A DNA stretch of 49,849 bases from an uncultured Subdoligranulum sp. (GCA_904374465.1 CAJFFY010000015.1:1-49849); one strand, 5' to 3'; positions 8,093 through 16,146 are shown, counted from the first letter of the stretch. Numbers and translations are program-made. The notes: generated by a model from the sequence alone, not told the origin.

Positions 8093-8878
8093 ATGTCCTT
8101 TGTCAATACCGAAATCCAGGACGCCGTCGCCGTTGTGACGATCGACCGTCCCAAGGCGCTCAACGCCCTGAACCCCGAAGTGCTGGCTGACCTGAAGGCC
8201 GCCTTCGAGGCCATCGACCAGAACACCGTGCGCTGCGTCGTGCTGACCGGTGCCGGTGACAAGAGCTTCGTTGCCGGTGCCGACATCGGCTCCATGTCCA
8301 CCATGACCAAGGCGGAAGGCGAAGCCTTCGGCAAGCTGGGCAACGACATCTTCCTGATGATCGAGCACTTCCCGCTGCCCGTCATCGCGGCCGTCAACGG
8401 CTTTGCCCTGGGCGGCGGCAATGAGCTGGCCATGAGCTGCGACATCCGTCTGTGCTCCGAAAACGCCGTCTTCGGTCAGCCCGAAGTGGGCCTGGGCATC
8501 ACCCCGGGCTTCGGCGGCACCCAGCGCCTGGCCCGTCTGGTGGGCATGGGCATGGCCAAGCAGCTTGTCTACTCCGCGTTGAACATCAAGGCGGACGAGG
8601 CTCTGCGCATCGGCCTGGTCAACGCCATCTATCCCCAGGAGGAGCTGCTGCCCGCAGCCCTCAAGCTGGCCGGCAAGATCGCCAAGAACGCGCCCATCGC
8701 CGTGCGCAACTGCAAGAAGGCCATCAACGACGGCATCAGCCTGCCCATCGAGAAGGCGGTTGAAGTCGAAGAGAAGCTGTTCGGCGACTGCTTCGAAACC
8801 CACGACCAGGTCGAGGGTATGGGCTGCTTCCTCAGCCGCGAGAAGCCGAAACCCAAACCGGTTTTCACCAACAATTGA
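8093..8878 (+). CDS. crt: 3-hydroxybutyryl-CoA dehydratase (crotonase)
   Basis: Crotonase, 261 residues, removes water from 3-hydroxybutyryl-CoA to give crotonyl-CoA. It has the enoyl-CoA hydratase fold: oxyanion-hole segments KSFVAGADIGSM (about 60-71) and ALGGGNELAMSCDIR (about 104-118), and catalytic glutamates in NELA and in GQPEVGLGITPGFGGTQRL (about 127-145). A good ribosome site (ACGGAGGAAACC) precedes the ATG. It lies between thl and hbd in the order typical of clostridial butyrate operons. Confidence 0.95.
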   Translation: MSFVNTEIQDAVAVVTIDRPKALNALNPEVLADLKAAFEAIDQNTVRCVVLTGAGDKSFVAGADIGSMSTMTKAEGEAFGKLGNDIFLMIEHFPLPVIAAVNGFALGGGNELAMSCDIRLCSENAVFGQPEVGLGITPGFGGTQRLARLVGMGMAKQLVYSALNIKADEALRIGLVNAIYPQEELLPAALKLAGKIAKNAPIAVRNCKKAINDGISLPIEKAVEVEEKLFGDCFETHDQVEGMGCFLSREKPKPKPVFTNN

Positions 8879-8911
8879 TTGTATCATAACATTTTCAGGG
8901 AGGTTACTACT

Positions 8912-9784
8912 ATGAAGGTAGGCGTTATTGGCGCTGGCACCATGGGCCAGGGCATTGCAAAGGCTTTTGCACAGGTCGAGGGTTACACCGTTGCACTGTG
9001 CGACATCAAGCAGGAATGGGCCGAAGGCGGCAAGGACAAGATCGCCAAGGGCTATGCCAAGCTGGTTGCCAAAGGCAAGCTGGATCAGGCTGAAGTGGAT
9101 CGCCGTATGGCTGCCATCACCCCGGGCCTGAAGGAAGACCTGTGCGCCGACTGCGACCTCATCGTCGAGGCTGCTTTCGAGGACATGAAGGTCAAGCAGG
9201 ACACCTTTGCTGCCCTGGACAAGATCTGCAAGCCGGAATGCGTTTTCGCTTCCAACACCTCTTCTCTGTCCATCACCGAGATCGGCAAGGGCCTGTCCCG
9301 TCCGCTGGTGGGTATGCACTTCTTCAACCCCGCTGACCGCATGAAGCTCATCGAGGTCATCGCTGGTGTGAACACCCCCGCCGAGACCGTCGAGACCATC
9401 AAGAAGATCAGCGTCGAGATCGGCAAGAGCCCGGTTCAGGTCAATGAGGCTGCCGGCTTCGTCGTCAACCGCATCCTGATCCCCATGATCAACGAAGCTG
9501 CCTTCATCAAGATGGAGGGCGTTTCCGACATCGCCGGCATCGACACCGCCATGAAGCTGGGCGCCAACCATCCCATGGGACCCCTGGAGCTGGGCGACTT
9601 CGTCGGCCTGGACATATGCCTGGCCATCATGGATGTCCTGTACAAGGAAACCGGCGACAGCAAGTACCGCGCTTGCCCGCTGATCCGCAAGATGGTCCGT
9701 GGCGGCAACCTGGGCTGCAAGACCGGCAAGGGCTTCTATGTCTACAATGCCGACCGCACCAAGACCCCGGTGGACGCCCTGTAA
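8912..9784 (+). CDS. hbd: 3-hydroxybutyryl-CoA dehydrogenase
   Basis: Hbd, 290 residues, reduces acetoacetyl-CoA to 3-hydroxybutyryl-CoA. The N-terminal Rossmann motif is VGVIGAGTMGQGIA (3-16). The active-site region is ASNTSSLSITEI followed by GMHFFNPADRMKLIEVI, with the catalytic histidine in MHFFNP. The dimerisation domain contains AGFVVNRILIPMINEA and NHPMGPLELGDFVGLD. The ATG at 8912 is chosen because CAGGGAGG precedes it; the frame is open for 11 codons more. A stable hairpin separates it from bcd. Confidence 0.95.
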   Translation: MKVGVIGAGTMGQGIAKAFAQVEGYTVALCDIKQEWAEGGKDKIAKGYAKLVAKGKLDQAEVDRRMAAITPGLKEDLCADCDLIVEAAFEDMKVKQDTFAALDKICKPECVFASNTSSLSITEIGKGLSRPLVGMHFFNPADRMKLIEVIAGVNTPAETVETIKKISVEIGKSPVQVNEAAGFVVNRILIPMINEAAFIKMEGVSDIAGIDTAMKLGANHPMGPLELGDFVGLDICLAIMDVLYKETGDSKYRACPLIRKMVRGGNLGCKTGKGFYVYNADRTKTPVDAL

Positions 9785-9801
9785 TTCAGTAAAACTTTCG
9801 C

Positions 9802-9829
9802 GCCTGGCGCGGGCAATACCGCGCCGGGC
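9802..9829 (+). other. Stable hairpin between hbd and bcd
   Basis: An 11-pair GC-rich stem (9802-9812 with 9819-9829, one G-U) with a six-base loop lies in the 77-base hbd-bcd gap. The following CGCGTTTGTTT is too weak to be a firm terminator. It may be a partial terminator or an RNA-processing or stability element dividing thl-crt-hbd from bcd-etfBA. Confidence 0.5.
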
Positions 9830-9861
9830 CGCGTTTGTTTGAGTATATGGAGGTTTATCAA

Positions 9862-11031
9862 ATGGATTTTACTCTGTCCAAACAGCAGCAAATGGTCCAG
9901 AAAATGTACAAGGAGTTTGCTGAGAACGAAGTCAAGCCTCTCGCCAAAAAGGTCGATGCCGAGGAATATTTCCCCGTTGAGACCGTCCAGAAGATGGCGA
10001 AGCTGGGCATGATGGGCATCTACTTCCCCAAGGAAGTCGGCGGCGCCGGCGGCGATGTGCTGTCCTACGTCATGGCCGTTGAGGAGATGTCCAAGGTCTG
10101 CGGCACCACCGGTGTCATCATCTCTGCCCACACCTCTCTGTGCGCCGCTCCCATCTTCGAGAACGGCACCCCCGAGCAGAAGGCCAAGTACCTGCCCAAG
10201 CTGTGCAGCGGCGAGTGGATCGGTGCTTTCGGTCTGACCGAGCCCGGCGCCGGCACCGACGCCCAGGGCCAGCAGACCTTTGCCGTGGATGAGGGCGATC
10301 ACTGGAAGCTGAACGGCTCCAAGATCTTCATCACCAACGCCGGCTACGCCAACGTCTTTATCATCATCGCCGTCACCGGCACCGTGCTGGACAAGCGCGG
10401 CCGCAAGCAGAAGGAAATCTCCGCCTTCATCGTCGAGCGCACCGACCCCGGCTTCAAGGTCGGCAAGCCCGAGGACAAGATGGGCATCCGTGGCTCCTCC
10501 ACCTGCGAGCTGATCATGGAAGACTGCATCATCCCCAAGGATCGTCTGCTGGGCGTCAAGGGCAAGGGCTTCCAGCTGGCCATGGCCACCCTGGACGGCG
10601 GCCGTATCGGCATTGCTGCCCAGGCTCTGGGCATCGCCGAGGGCGCTCTGGACGAGACCGTTGCCTACGTCAAAGAGCGTAAGCAGTTCGGCCGTTCCAT
10701 CTCTGCTTTCCAGAACACCCAGTTCGAGCTGGCCGAGATGAAGGCCCGCGTGGATGCCGCCAAGTTCCTAGTGTACCAGGCCGCTCTGAAGAAGCAGAGC
10801 GTGATGGACGGCGCCAGGGCCCGTTACAGCGTCGAGGCCGCCGAGGCCAAGCTGATCGCCGCCCGCACCGCCAGCGATGTGACCCGCCGCTGCCTGCAGC
10901 TGTTCGGCGGTTATGGCTACACCCGTGACTATCCCATCGAGCGCATGATGCGCGATGCCAAGATCACCGAGATCTACGAAGGCACCAGCGAAGTCCAGAT
11001 GATGGTCATTTCCGGCGCGATGCTGAAGTAA
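9862..11031 (+). CDS. bcd: Butyryl-CoA dehydrogenase
   Basis: Acyl-CoA dehydrogenase family flavoprotein of 389 residues, reducing crotonyl-CoA to butyryl-CoA. Motifs are the FAD/substrate segment AFGLTEPGAGTDAQG, the KIFITNAGYANVFII stretch, RKQFGRSISAFQNTQF, the QLFGGYGYTRDYPIERMMRDAK signature, and EIYEGTSE with the catalytic glutamate at about 373. The next two genes encode Etf, so this is expected to be the Bcd-EtfAB complex. In clostridia that complex couples NADH-dependent crotonyl-CoA reduction to ferredoxin reduction by electron bifurcation. ATG 9862 follows TATGGAGG. Confidence 0.95.
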   Translation: MDFTLSKQQQMVQKMYKEFAENEVKPLAKKVDAEEYFPVETVQKMAKLGMMGIYFPKEVGGAGGDVLSYVMAVEEMSKVCGTTGVIISAHTSLCAAPIFENGTPEQKAKYLPKLCSGEWIGAFGLTEPGAGTDAQGQQTFAVDEGDHWKLNGSKIFITNAGYANVFIIIAVTGTVLDKRGRKQKEISAFIVERTDPGFKVGKPEDKMGIRGSSTCELIMEDCIIPKDRLLGVKGKGFQLAMATLDGGRIGIAAQALGIAEGALDETVAYVKERKQFGRSISAFQNTQFELAEMKARVDAAKFLVYQAALKKQSVMDGARARYSVEAAEAKLIAARTASDVTRRCLQLFGGYGYTRDYPIERMMRDAKITEIYEGTSEVQMMVISGAMLK

Positions 11032-11047
11032 GGAGGCAAAACGTACC

Positions 11048-11833
11048 ATGAAAGCAATTGTTTGTGTCAAACAGGTTCCCGATACGCAGGGCAAGGTAGC
11101 TGTCAAAGCCGACGGCACGATGGACCGCGCCGCCATGGCCACCATCACCAACCCTGACGACCTGAATGCCGTCGAGGCCGCCCTGCAGCTCAAGGAAGAG
11201 ACCGGCTGCGAAGTCGTTGTCGTCACCATGGGCCCGCCGCCGGCCGAAGGCATGCTGCGTGAGCTGATCGCCCGCGGCGCCGACCGTGGCGTGCTGGTTT
11301 CCGGCCGTGAGTTCGGCGGTTCCGATACCTTCGCCACCTCCCAGATCCTGGCTGCTGCCGTCAACAAGATCGGCGTCGGCCCCGAGGACATCGTCTTCTG
11401 CGGCCGTCAGGCCATCGACGGTGATACCGCCCAGGTTGGCCCCCAGATCGCCGAGAAGCTGCACCTGCCCCAGGTTACCTATGTCACCGACATCAAGAAG
11501 GACGGCAACGCCCTGGTTGTCAAGCGCCAGCTGGAAGACGGTTACATGGAACTCAAGGTCAACACGCCCTGCCTGCTGACCTGCATCAAGGAACTGAACA
11601 CCCCGCGCTACATGAGCGTGTCCGGCATCTTCGAGTGCTACGACAAGCCCATCGACGTGTTCGACTACAACACCCTGAAAGATGACCCGCTCATCGAGAC
11701 CGATACCATCGGCCTCAAGGGCTCCCCGACGAATGTTTACAAGTCCTTTGCTCCTCCGGTCAAGGGCGCGGGCATGATGGTCGAGGATGCTGCCCAGCTG
11801 GTCGGCATCCTGAACGACAAGCACCTGATTTGA
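11048..11833 (+). CDS. etfB: Electron transfer flavoprotein, beta subunit
   Basis: EtfB, 261 residues, partner of EtfA and Bcd. It opens with MKAIVCVKQVPDTQGKV, the family start. It contains the nucleotide-binding RQAIDGDTAQVGPQIAEKL (about 121-139) and TPCLLTCIKELNTPRYMS. In bifurcating complexes EtfB holds the flavin that takes hydride from NADH; clustering with bcd and etfA supports that role. It begins 16 bases after bcd behind AAGGAGG. Confidence 0.95.
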   Translation: MKAIVCVKQVPDTQGKVAVKADGTMDRAAMATITNPDDLNAVEAALQLKEETGCEVVVVTMGPPPAEGMLRELIARGADRGVLVSGREFGGSDTFATSQILAAAVNKIGVGPEDIVFCGRQAIDGDTAQVGPQIAEKLHLPQVTYVTDIKKDGNALVVKRQLEDGYMELKVNTPCLLTCIKELNTPRYMSVSGIFECYDKPIDVFDYNTLKDDPLIETDTIGLKGSPTNVYKSFAPPVKGAGMMVEDAAQLVGILNDKHLI

Positions 11834-11850
11834 GGAAGGAGAAACGTACA

Positions 11851-12951
11851 ATGGCTGAATTCAATGCAATGGACACCGCCGCCTTCAAGGGCGTGTGGGT
11901 TTTCTGCGAGCAGCGCGAAGGCCAGATCCAGACCATCAGCTATCAGCTGCTCAGCGAAGGCCGTAAGCTGGCCAACGACCTGGGTGTGGAGCTGTGCGGT
12001 GTTGTCATGGGCAACGAGCTCAACGAAGATTACATCAAGGCGCTGGGCGGCTACGGTGCCGACCATGTCTACTACATCGAGAGCCCCCTGCTGAAGGACT
12101 ACACCACCGACGGCTATGCCAAGGCGCTGTGCGACCTCATCATGGAGAAGAAGCCCGAGATCATGCTGATCGGCGCCACCAACCTGGGCCGTGACCTGGG
12201 TCCCCGCTGTGCTGCCCGTCTGCACACCGGCCTGACCGCCGACTGCACCCACCTGGATGTGGATGTGGAGAAGTACAAGGAATTCCTGCGCACCACCTCC
12301 AACATCGATGTGGACAACACCAAGTTCGAAGAGAACACCAACCTGAAGATGACCCGTCCGGCCTTCGGCGGCCATCTGATGGCCACCATCATCTGCCCCC
12401 GCTTCCGTCCGCAGATGTCCACCGTCCGTCCCGGCGTTATGCAGACCCAGCCCTACGACGAGGCCGGTGCTGCCAAGGTCGTGGTGGAGAAGGTCACCCC
12501 CGCTCTGACCGCCGACGATATCCATGTGGAAATCCTCGACATCAAGAAGAGCGCCAAGAAGCTGGTTGACCTGATCGGTGCCGATGTGGTCGTCTCCGTG
12601 GGCCGTGGTATCAGCTCCGACGTGGACAAGGGCATTGCTCTGGCCGAAGAACTGGCCGGTGTTCTGGGCGGCGTCGTGGGCGCTTCCCGTGCCGTCACCG
12701 ATGAAGGCTGGCTGTCCAGCGATCATCAGGTGGGCCAGACCGGCAAGACCGTGCATCCCCGCATCTACGTGGCTCTGGGCATCTCCGGCGCCATCCAGCA
12801 TGTGGCTGGTATGCAGGATTCCGAGACCATCATTGCCATCAACAAGAACGAGAGCGCGCCCATCTTCGACGTTGCCACCTACGGCATCGTGGGCGACCTG
12901 TTCAAGGTGGTTCCCGAACTGATCAAGGAGATCCGCGCCGCCAAGGCCTGA
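11851..12951 (+). CDS. etfA: Electron transfer flavoprotein, alpha subunit
   Basis: EtfA, 366 residues. The C-terminal FAD domain is clear: VVSVGRGISSDVDKG, GASRAVTDEGWLSSDHQVGQTGKTVHPRIYVALGISG and AINKNESAPIFDVATYGIVGD. The N-terminal domain has the VWVFCEQREGQIQTIS start seen in the clostridial EtfA group. The ATG at 11851 follows AGGAAGGAGAAAC; the frame is open seven codons further up. Last gene of the butyryl-CoA operon, followed by a very strong terminator. Confidence 0.95.
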   Translation: MAEFNAMDTAAFKGVWVFCEQREGQIQTISYQLLSEGRKLANDLGVELCGVVMGNELNEDYIKALGGYGADHVYYIESPLLKDYTTDGYAKALCDLIMEKKPEIMLIGATNLGRDLGPRCAARLHTGLTADCTHLDVDVEKYKEFLRTTSNIDVDNTKFEENTNLKMTRPAFGGHLMATIICPRFRPQMSTVRPGVMQTQPYDEAGAAKVVVEKVTPALTADDIHVEILDIKKSAKKLVDLIGADVVVSVGRGISSDVDKGIALAEELAGVLGGVVGASRAVTDEGWLSSDHQVGQTGKTVHPRIYVALGISGAIQHVAGMQDSETIIAINKNESAPIFDVATYGIVGDLFKVVPELIKEIRAAKA

Positions 12952-12967
12952 TTTTCGGATCGGTTGA

Positions 12968-13019
12968 CATAACTACAAAAGGCGCCGCAGCGAAAGCTGC
13001 GGCGCCTTTTGTAGTTATG
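12968..13019. terminator. Bidirectional terminator after etfA with a 23-bp perfect stem
   Basis: Arms 12968-12990 and 12997-13019 are perfect reverse complements around a six-base CGAAAG loop. The stem carries AAAA on the left and TTTT on the right, so it works for etfA on the plus strand and for the DUF3169 operon on the minus strand. The stem is longer than usual for a terminator. Confidence 0.85.
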
Positions 13020-13026
13020 CCCTTCG

Positions 13027-13806
13027 TTAAGAGCTTATTTGTGTGCGAATGCAGTGGAGGATGTAGGTCACCTGACCAACGCCCCAGGGTACCAAGGCGG
13101 TCAGAACCGGCAACGGTCCGACAGGGATAAAAATGTTGAGCACTGCCATGGCCAACCAAAGAAACAGGGATGTGTAACTGATAAGAATAAAAGCGGAGTA
13201 GGAAGCTTCTCCGATGCGCCGCCGTTCAGCCTCATCACAGCTGCCATACCATTTCTTGCGGAATTTTATATCATAGACGCTGCCCTGCTTTTCGGGGTTC
13301 ATGCGGCGGGTCAGATCTACCACCCGGCGCTGCAGGCCGATGCAGAAGAACAGTACCACAATAACAAAAAACAGAACGATAAGAGCAACGGAAGATTGTA
13401 TGGCATCCAAGGGCAGCAGAGAAAAACAGAGTCCCATAGCTATAAAAACAAGGAATTGGGTAATGCTGATCCAAAGCAGGGCCCAGTTCAGTCGTTGCTC
13501 AATTTGTTCGGGCAGTTGTTCGTCATCTCCGTCCCAACGGTCAAAAAGCATCTGGGCTTTATGCAGACACAAGAGTGTAGCAGCCAGGAAGAAAAGACAG
13601 CACAGCGCCAGAAAGGGGGTGGCGGTGCCCAGTGCCTGCGTGGTTGCATGGGCCAGTTCTGCGGGGGAAACGATCACCGCCAACCAGTTGCTAAAGATAC
13701 CTGTGCAAGCGCCTATCACGCCGCCCAAGGCAACAAGGAACAGAAAACCAGGCAGCTTATTGCGGTTTTCTTTTTGAATTTTGTCTTGTTTATCGGTTTG
13801 TTTCAT
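13027..13806 (-). CDS. DUF3169-like six-helix membrane protein
   Basis: A 259-residue membrane protein with about six hydrophobic segments, a charged N-terminus (MKQTDKQDKIQKENRNK) and a cytoplasmic loop with NPEKQGSVYDIKFRKKWYGSCDEAERRRIGEASY. This resembles the DUF3169 family, which is commonly encoded beside a small XRE repressor, as here. Its function is unknown. I placed the start at 13806 because AGGAGGG lies nine bases before it; that start overlaps the end of the regulator gene by 17 bases. The overlap implies translational coupling. Confidence 0.7.
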   Translation of the reverse strand: MKQTDKQDKIQKENRNKLPGFLFLVALGGVIGACTGIFSNWLAVIVSPAELAHATTQALGTATPFLALCCLFFLAATLLCLHKAQMLFDRWDGDDEQLPEQIEQRLNWALLWISITQFLVFIAMGLCFSLLPLDAIQSSVALIVLFFVIVVLFFCIGLQRRVVDLTRRMNPEKQGSVYDIKFRKKWYGSCDEAERRRIGEASYSAFILISYTSLFLWLAMAVLNIFIPVGPLPVLTALVPWGVGQVTYILHCIRTQISS

Positions 13807-14014
13807 GGTCGGTGCCCTCCTCATAGATAAAAATATCTTCCACGGTCACGTTGCACAACTTGGCCAGCTTCAAGGCTAGTGTGACCGAAGGGGAGTAATC
13901 TCCCCGTTCAATCTGGCTGATGGTCTGGCGGGATACCCCTGCCATGGCGCCCATTTGCTGTTGGTTGACACCCAGCCGGGCACGGTATTCCTTCAAACGG
14001 TTGTAAAGTGGCAT
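13790..14014 (-). CDS. Small XRE-family transcriptional regulator
   Basis: A 74-residue helix-turn-helix protein: MPLYNRLKEYRARLGVNQQQMGAMAG, then the recognition helix VSRQTISQIERGDYSPS and LALKLAKLCNVTVEDIF. This is the short YgzD-like class with no ligand domain. Start 14014 is preceded by AAGGAAGGTGG; a longer open frame upstream would run through the promoter. The TGACAA/TTGTCA inverted repeats upstream overlap the promoter and suggest autoregulation of this two-gene operon. Confidence 0.88.
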   Translation of the reverse strand: MPLYNRLKEYRARLGVNQQQMGAMAGVSRQTISQIERGDYSPSVTLALKLAKLCNVTVEDIFIYEEGTDHETNR

Positions 14015-14045
14015 CCGTCCACCTTCCTTTCTGTGCCTCGATGAA

Positions 14046-14119
14046 TTGACAAGGATTGTTTTCATAATGACAACTTTACTTGTCATATACAGCATAGCAT
14101 TGACAAGGATTCTTGTCAA
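14046..14119 (-). promoter_or_regulatory. Promoter and TGACAA inverted-repeat operators of the XRE-DUF3169 operon
   Basis: Minus-strand promoter TTGACA (14114-14119), 17 bases, TATGCT (14091-14096). The -35 lies inside a perfect repeat TTGACAAG-GATT-CTTGTCAA (14100-14119). A second repeat, ATGACAA (14067-14073)/TTGTCAT (14080-14086), covers the predicted transcript start. A further half-site TTGACAAG lies at 14046-14053. Five copies of one hexamer in 74 bases fit a repressor-binding region. Confidence 0.65.
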
Positions 14120-14130
14120 TGGGTTCGCCA

Positions 14131-14168
14131 AAAAAAGACCGCCCCTTCCCACGGAAAGAGCGGTCTTT
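14131..14168 (-). terminator. Terminator of the cyclo-ligase/lipoprotein operon
   Basis: AAAGACCGC (14134-14142) pairs with GCGGTCTTT (14160-14168). The A-run at 14131-14136 gives a U-tract on the minus strand. Confidence 0.75.
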
Positions 14169-14188
14169 TGTCGGTTGGTGCAACAGGA

Positions 14189-14830
14189 TCAGATCTCAGC
14201 GTCCTTGCTGTTCTGGTAATCGAAGGTTACACCCAGGGCATCGGGGGCGGCGGACATCAGGGCATCCACGTCGGTCAGCTCACTGTTGGTCATGACGAAC
14301 AGGACCTTGTCGTCAAAAGTGGCTACACGGGCTTTATCGGCCATGGTGCAGACCCACTTGTTCATCTGGATGTTGTCGAGGATGGCGTCGGCAATGGTCT
14401 GGGCATCGGCTTTGTCCTTGACCCGCAGCAGCACCAGGCTGTAGGCCTGGCTGCCCGTGAGAGATTCGGACAGTACCCCGGCATCCACCAGGGTTGCCTG
14501 GTCGGCGGTCAGGCCGGTGTTGTAGGTCAGCCAGCTCAGATCGTTCAGGTTGACGGCACTGGTGGTCAGCAGCATCAGGTCCACCGGATGGGCTTCGTAG
14601 AGCTTGTCCACCATGCCGCTGAGCTCCGCGTCGACATCCGGCTCGGTGGCGGTCTCAGGGGTGACTTCCATGCCGGGGTCGCTGGCCATTCCGTCGTCCG
14701 ACGCCACGGGATTGTTGATAATCTCCTCCGGCAGCGGGGTGGGAGTGGGTTCGGCGGCGTCTTTGCTGCCACCGCAGGCGGTCAGGGCCAGAACGGCCAG
14801 CAGGCTCAGACAAAACAGGGCTTTTTTCAT
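14189..14830 (-). CDS. Lipoprotein, DUF4358-like
   Basis: A 213-residue secreted lipoprotein. The signal peptide ends in the lipobox LTAC with C19. A proline/threonine-rich linker (about 25-60) leads to a globular domain. Its pattern (SQAYSLVLLRVKDKADAQTIADAI, then NKWVCTMADKARVATFDDKVLFVMTNSEL) resembles the DUF4358 family of Firmicutes lipoproteins. Function unknown. Its ATG overlaps the stop of the cyclo-ligase gene (ATGA), so the two are coupled. Confidence 0.7.
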   Translation of the reverse strand: MKKALFCLSLLAVLALTACGGSKDAAEPTPTPLPEEIINNPVASDDGMASDPGMEVTPETATEPDVDAELSGMVDKLYEAHPVDLMLLTTSAVNLNDLSWLTYNTGLTADQATLVDAGVLSESLTGSQAYSLVLLRVKDKADAQTIADAILDNIQMNKWVCTMADKARVATFDDKVLFVMTNSELTDVDALMSAAPDALGVTFDYQNSKDAEI

Positions 14831-15372
14831 ACAAAAATTCCTTTCTCGGTCAAAATTTCATGGGGGGCAAAGGGGACGTCCCAGGCTTCGCCGGGGATGT
14901 CCGGCAGAATCAGGGCGGAAGGGCAGAGCAACAGCCGGTCCCCCTTAGCATGTGCCAAAAAGCGGTCATAATACCCACCGCCCCGGCCTAGACGGACACC
15001 ATCGGTGCCCACCGCCAGACAGGGGATCAGAGCAAGGTCGTCCGCTCCGTGGAAGGGGGGCAGTCCGTCCGGAGGCTCCCAGATGCCGTAAGTACCCCGC
15101 TGCAGCAGATCCAGATCGGGAATCTGCACCCAGTCCATGGTGCCTTGGCCGGTCACACGGGGGAGCAGCAAGGCCTTTCCGTCGTCCAGCGCCCGGCGCA
15201 GGATGGGAAGGGTGTCAGGCTCATCGGGCATCGAAACAAAAGCACGTACCGTGCGGGCAGTCTGCCAGCGAGGCAGAGCAAATAGATGCTGCGCCATGGC
15301 GGCGCCAATTTTTTCCATGGGCAAGGCGGCACGCAGCGCTTTGGCACGGGTCCGGGCTTGTTGTTTGGTCAT
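14827..15372 (-). CDS. 5-formyltetrahydrofolate cyclo-ligase
   Basis: 181 residues; converts 5-formyl-THF and ATP to 5,10-methenyl-THF, rescuing folate for one-carbon metabolism. Diagnostic elements are the N-terminal basic helix KQQARTRAKALRAALP, the central VPR-like LLLPRVTGQGTMDW, and the nucleotide loop LGRGGGYYDRFL (about 128-139). Preceded by AGGAAGGAGG and its own promoter. The coupled lipoprotein gene downstream has no obvious metabolic link. Confidence 0.92.
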   Translation of the reverse strand: MTKQQARTRAKALRAALPMEKIGAAMAQHLFALPRWQTARTVRAFVSMPDEPDTLPILRRALDDGKALLLPRVTGQGTMDWVQIPDLDLLQRGTYGIWEPPDGLPPFHGADDLALIPCLAVGTDGVRLGRGGGYYDRFLAHAKGDRLLLCPSALILPDIPGEAWDVPFAPHEILTEKGIFV

Positions 15373-15402
15373 GGGAAGGCCTCCTTCCTGGGGTTCGGGG
15401 CT

Positions 15403-15431
15403 ATCATACCACAGCGGGCTTTTTCTGGCAA
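15403..15431 (-). promoter_or_regulatory. Promoter of the cyclo-ligase/lipoprotein operon
   Basis: Minus strand TTGCCA (15426-15431), 17-base spacer, TATGAT (15403-15408), about 30 bases upstream of the start codon. Confidence 0.75.
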
Positions 15432-15465
15432 GACGGAAAAAACACCGGAAACCCGAGGCCCCATC

Positions 15466-15494
15466 TTGCCCGCAGGGGGAAAATGGAGTATAAT
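15466..15494 (+). promoter_or_regulatory. Promoter of the surface-polysaccharide operon
   Basis: TTGCCC (15466-15471), 17 bases, perfect TATAAT (15489-15494). It starts transcription near 15501, about 70 bases before rfbC. No other strong promoter or terminator is seen until 21729. Confidence 0.8.
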
Positions 15495-15570
15495 GTATCC
15501 TGTATCGTTATGTAAAAAAACAAACATCTTTTGTACAAATACCGTGTAGGAAATAAAGGAGCAATCTAGC

Positions 15571-16137
15571 ATGGGTAAGTTCAATTTTATCAAGACCGAG
15601 ATTCCGGAAGTTCAGATTATCGAGCCCACCGTGTTCGGTGATGATCGTGGCTATTTTATGGAGACCTACCAGATCGACGATTTTGTGGCCGCCGGTATCG
15701 ACAAACCCTTTGTACAGGACAACCAGAGCCGCTCCACCAAAGGCGTGCTGCGCGGCCTGCACTTCCAGAAGAACCACACCCAGGGCAAGCTGGTGCGGGT
15801 GACCATGGGCGAAGTGTTTGACGTTGCCGTGGACTGCCGTCCCCACAGCGCCACCTTTGGCAAATGGGTGGGCGTGACCCTCTCGGCCGAGAACAAGAAG
15901 ATGCTCTACATCCCCGAAGGCTTTGCCCACGGTTTTGTGGTGTTGTCCGATGTGGCGGAATTCTGCTACAAGTGCACCGATGTGTACGACCCCACTTCCG
16001 AGGGTGGCATCCCCTACGACGATCCCACCGTCAACGTACAGTGGCCGGACTGCGGCTGCGAGCACAAGACCAGCGCCAAGGACAAGGAGCATACCCCCTT
16101 TGCGCAGCAGAAGTTTGAATTCTTTGAGAAGTACTAA
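15571..16137 (+). CDS. rfbC: dTDP-4-dehydrorhamnose 3,5-epimerase
   Basis: RmlC/RfbC, 188 residues, epimerises dTDP-4-keto-6-deoxyglucose on the way to dTDP-L-rhamnose. It has the cupin core with GVLRGLHFQ (catalytic His about 65), VFDVAVDCR (catalytic Asp about 88), FAHGFVVLSD, and YKCTDVYDP with the active-site tyrosine. The other dTDP-rhamnose genes (rfbA, rfbB, rfbD) are absent from the window and must lie elsewhere if rhamnose is made. It heads an operon for exporting and assembling a surface glycan. Confidence 0.93.
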   Translation: MGKFNFIKTEIPEVQIIEPTVFGDDRGYFMETYQIDDFVAAGIDKPFVQDNQSRSTKGVLRGLHFQKNHTQGKLVRVTMGEVFDVAVDCRPHSATFGKWVGVTLSAENKKMLYIPEGFAHGFVVLSDVAEFCYKCTDVYDPTSEGGIPYDDPTVNVQWPDCGCEHKTSAKDKEHTPFAQQKFEFFEKY

Positions 16138-16146
16138 GGAGTTATT

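Noticed and set aside
6884..9571. Nearly 900-codon minus-strand open frame across thl, crt and hbd
   Set aside because: Shadow of strongly codon-biased genes; composition (Gly, Asp, His, Val, Leu rich) and lack of motifs show it is not a protein.
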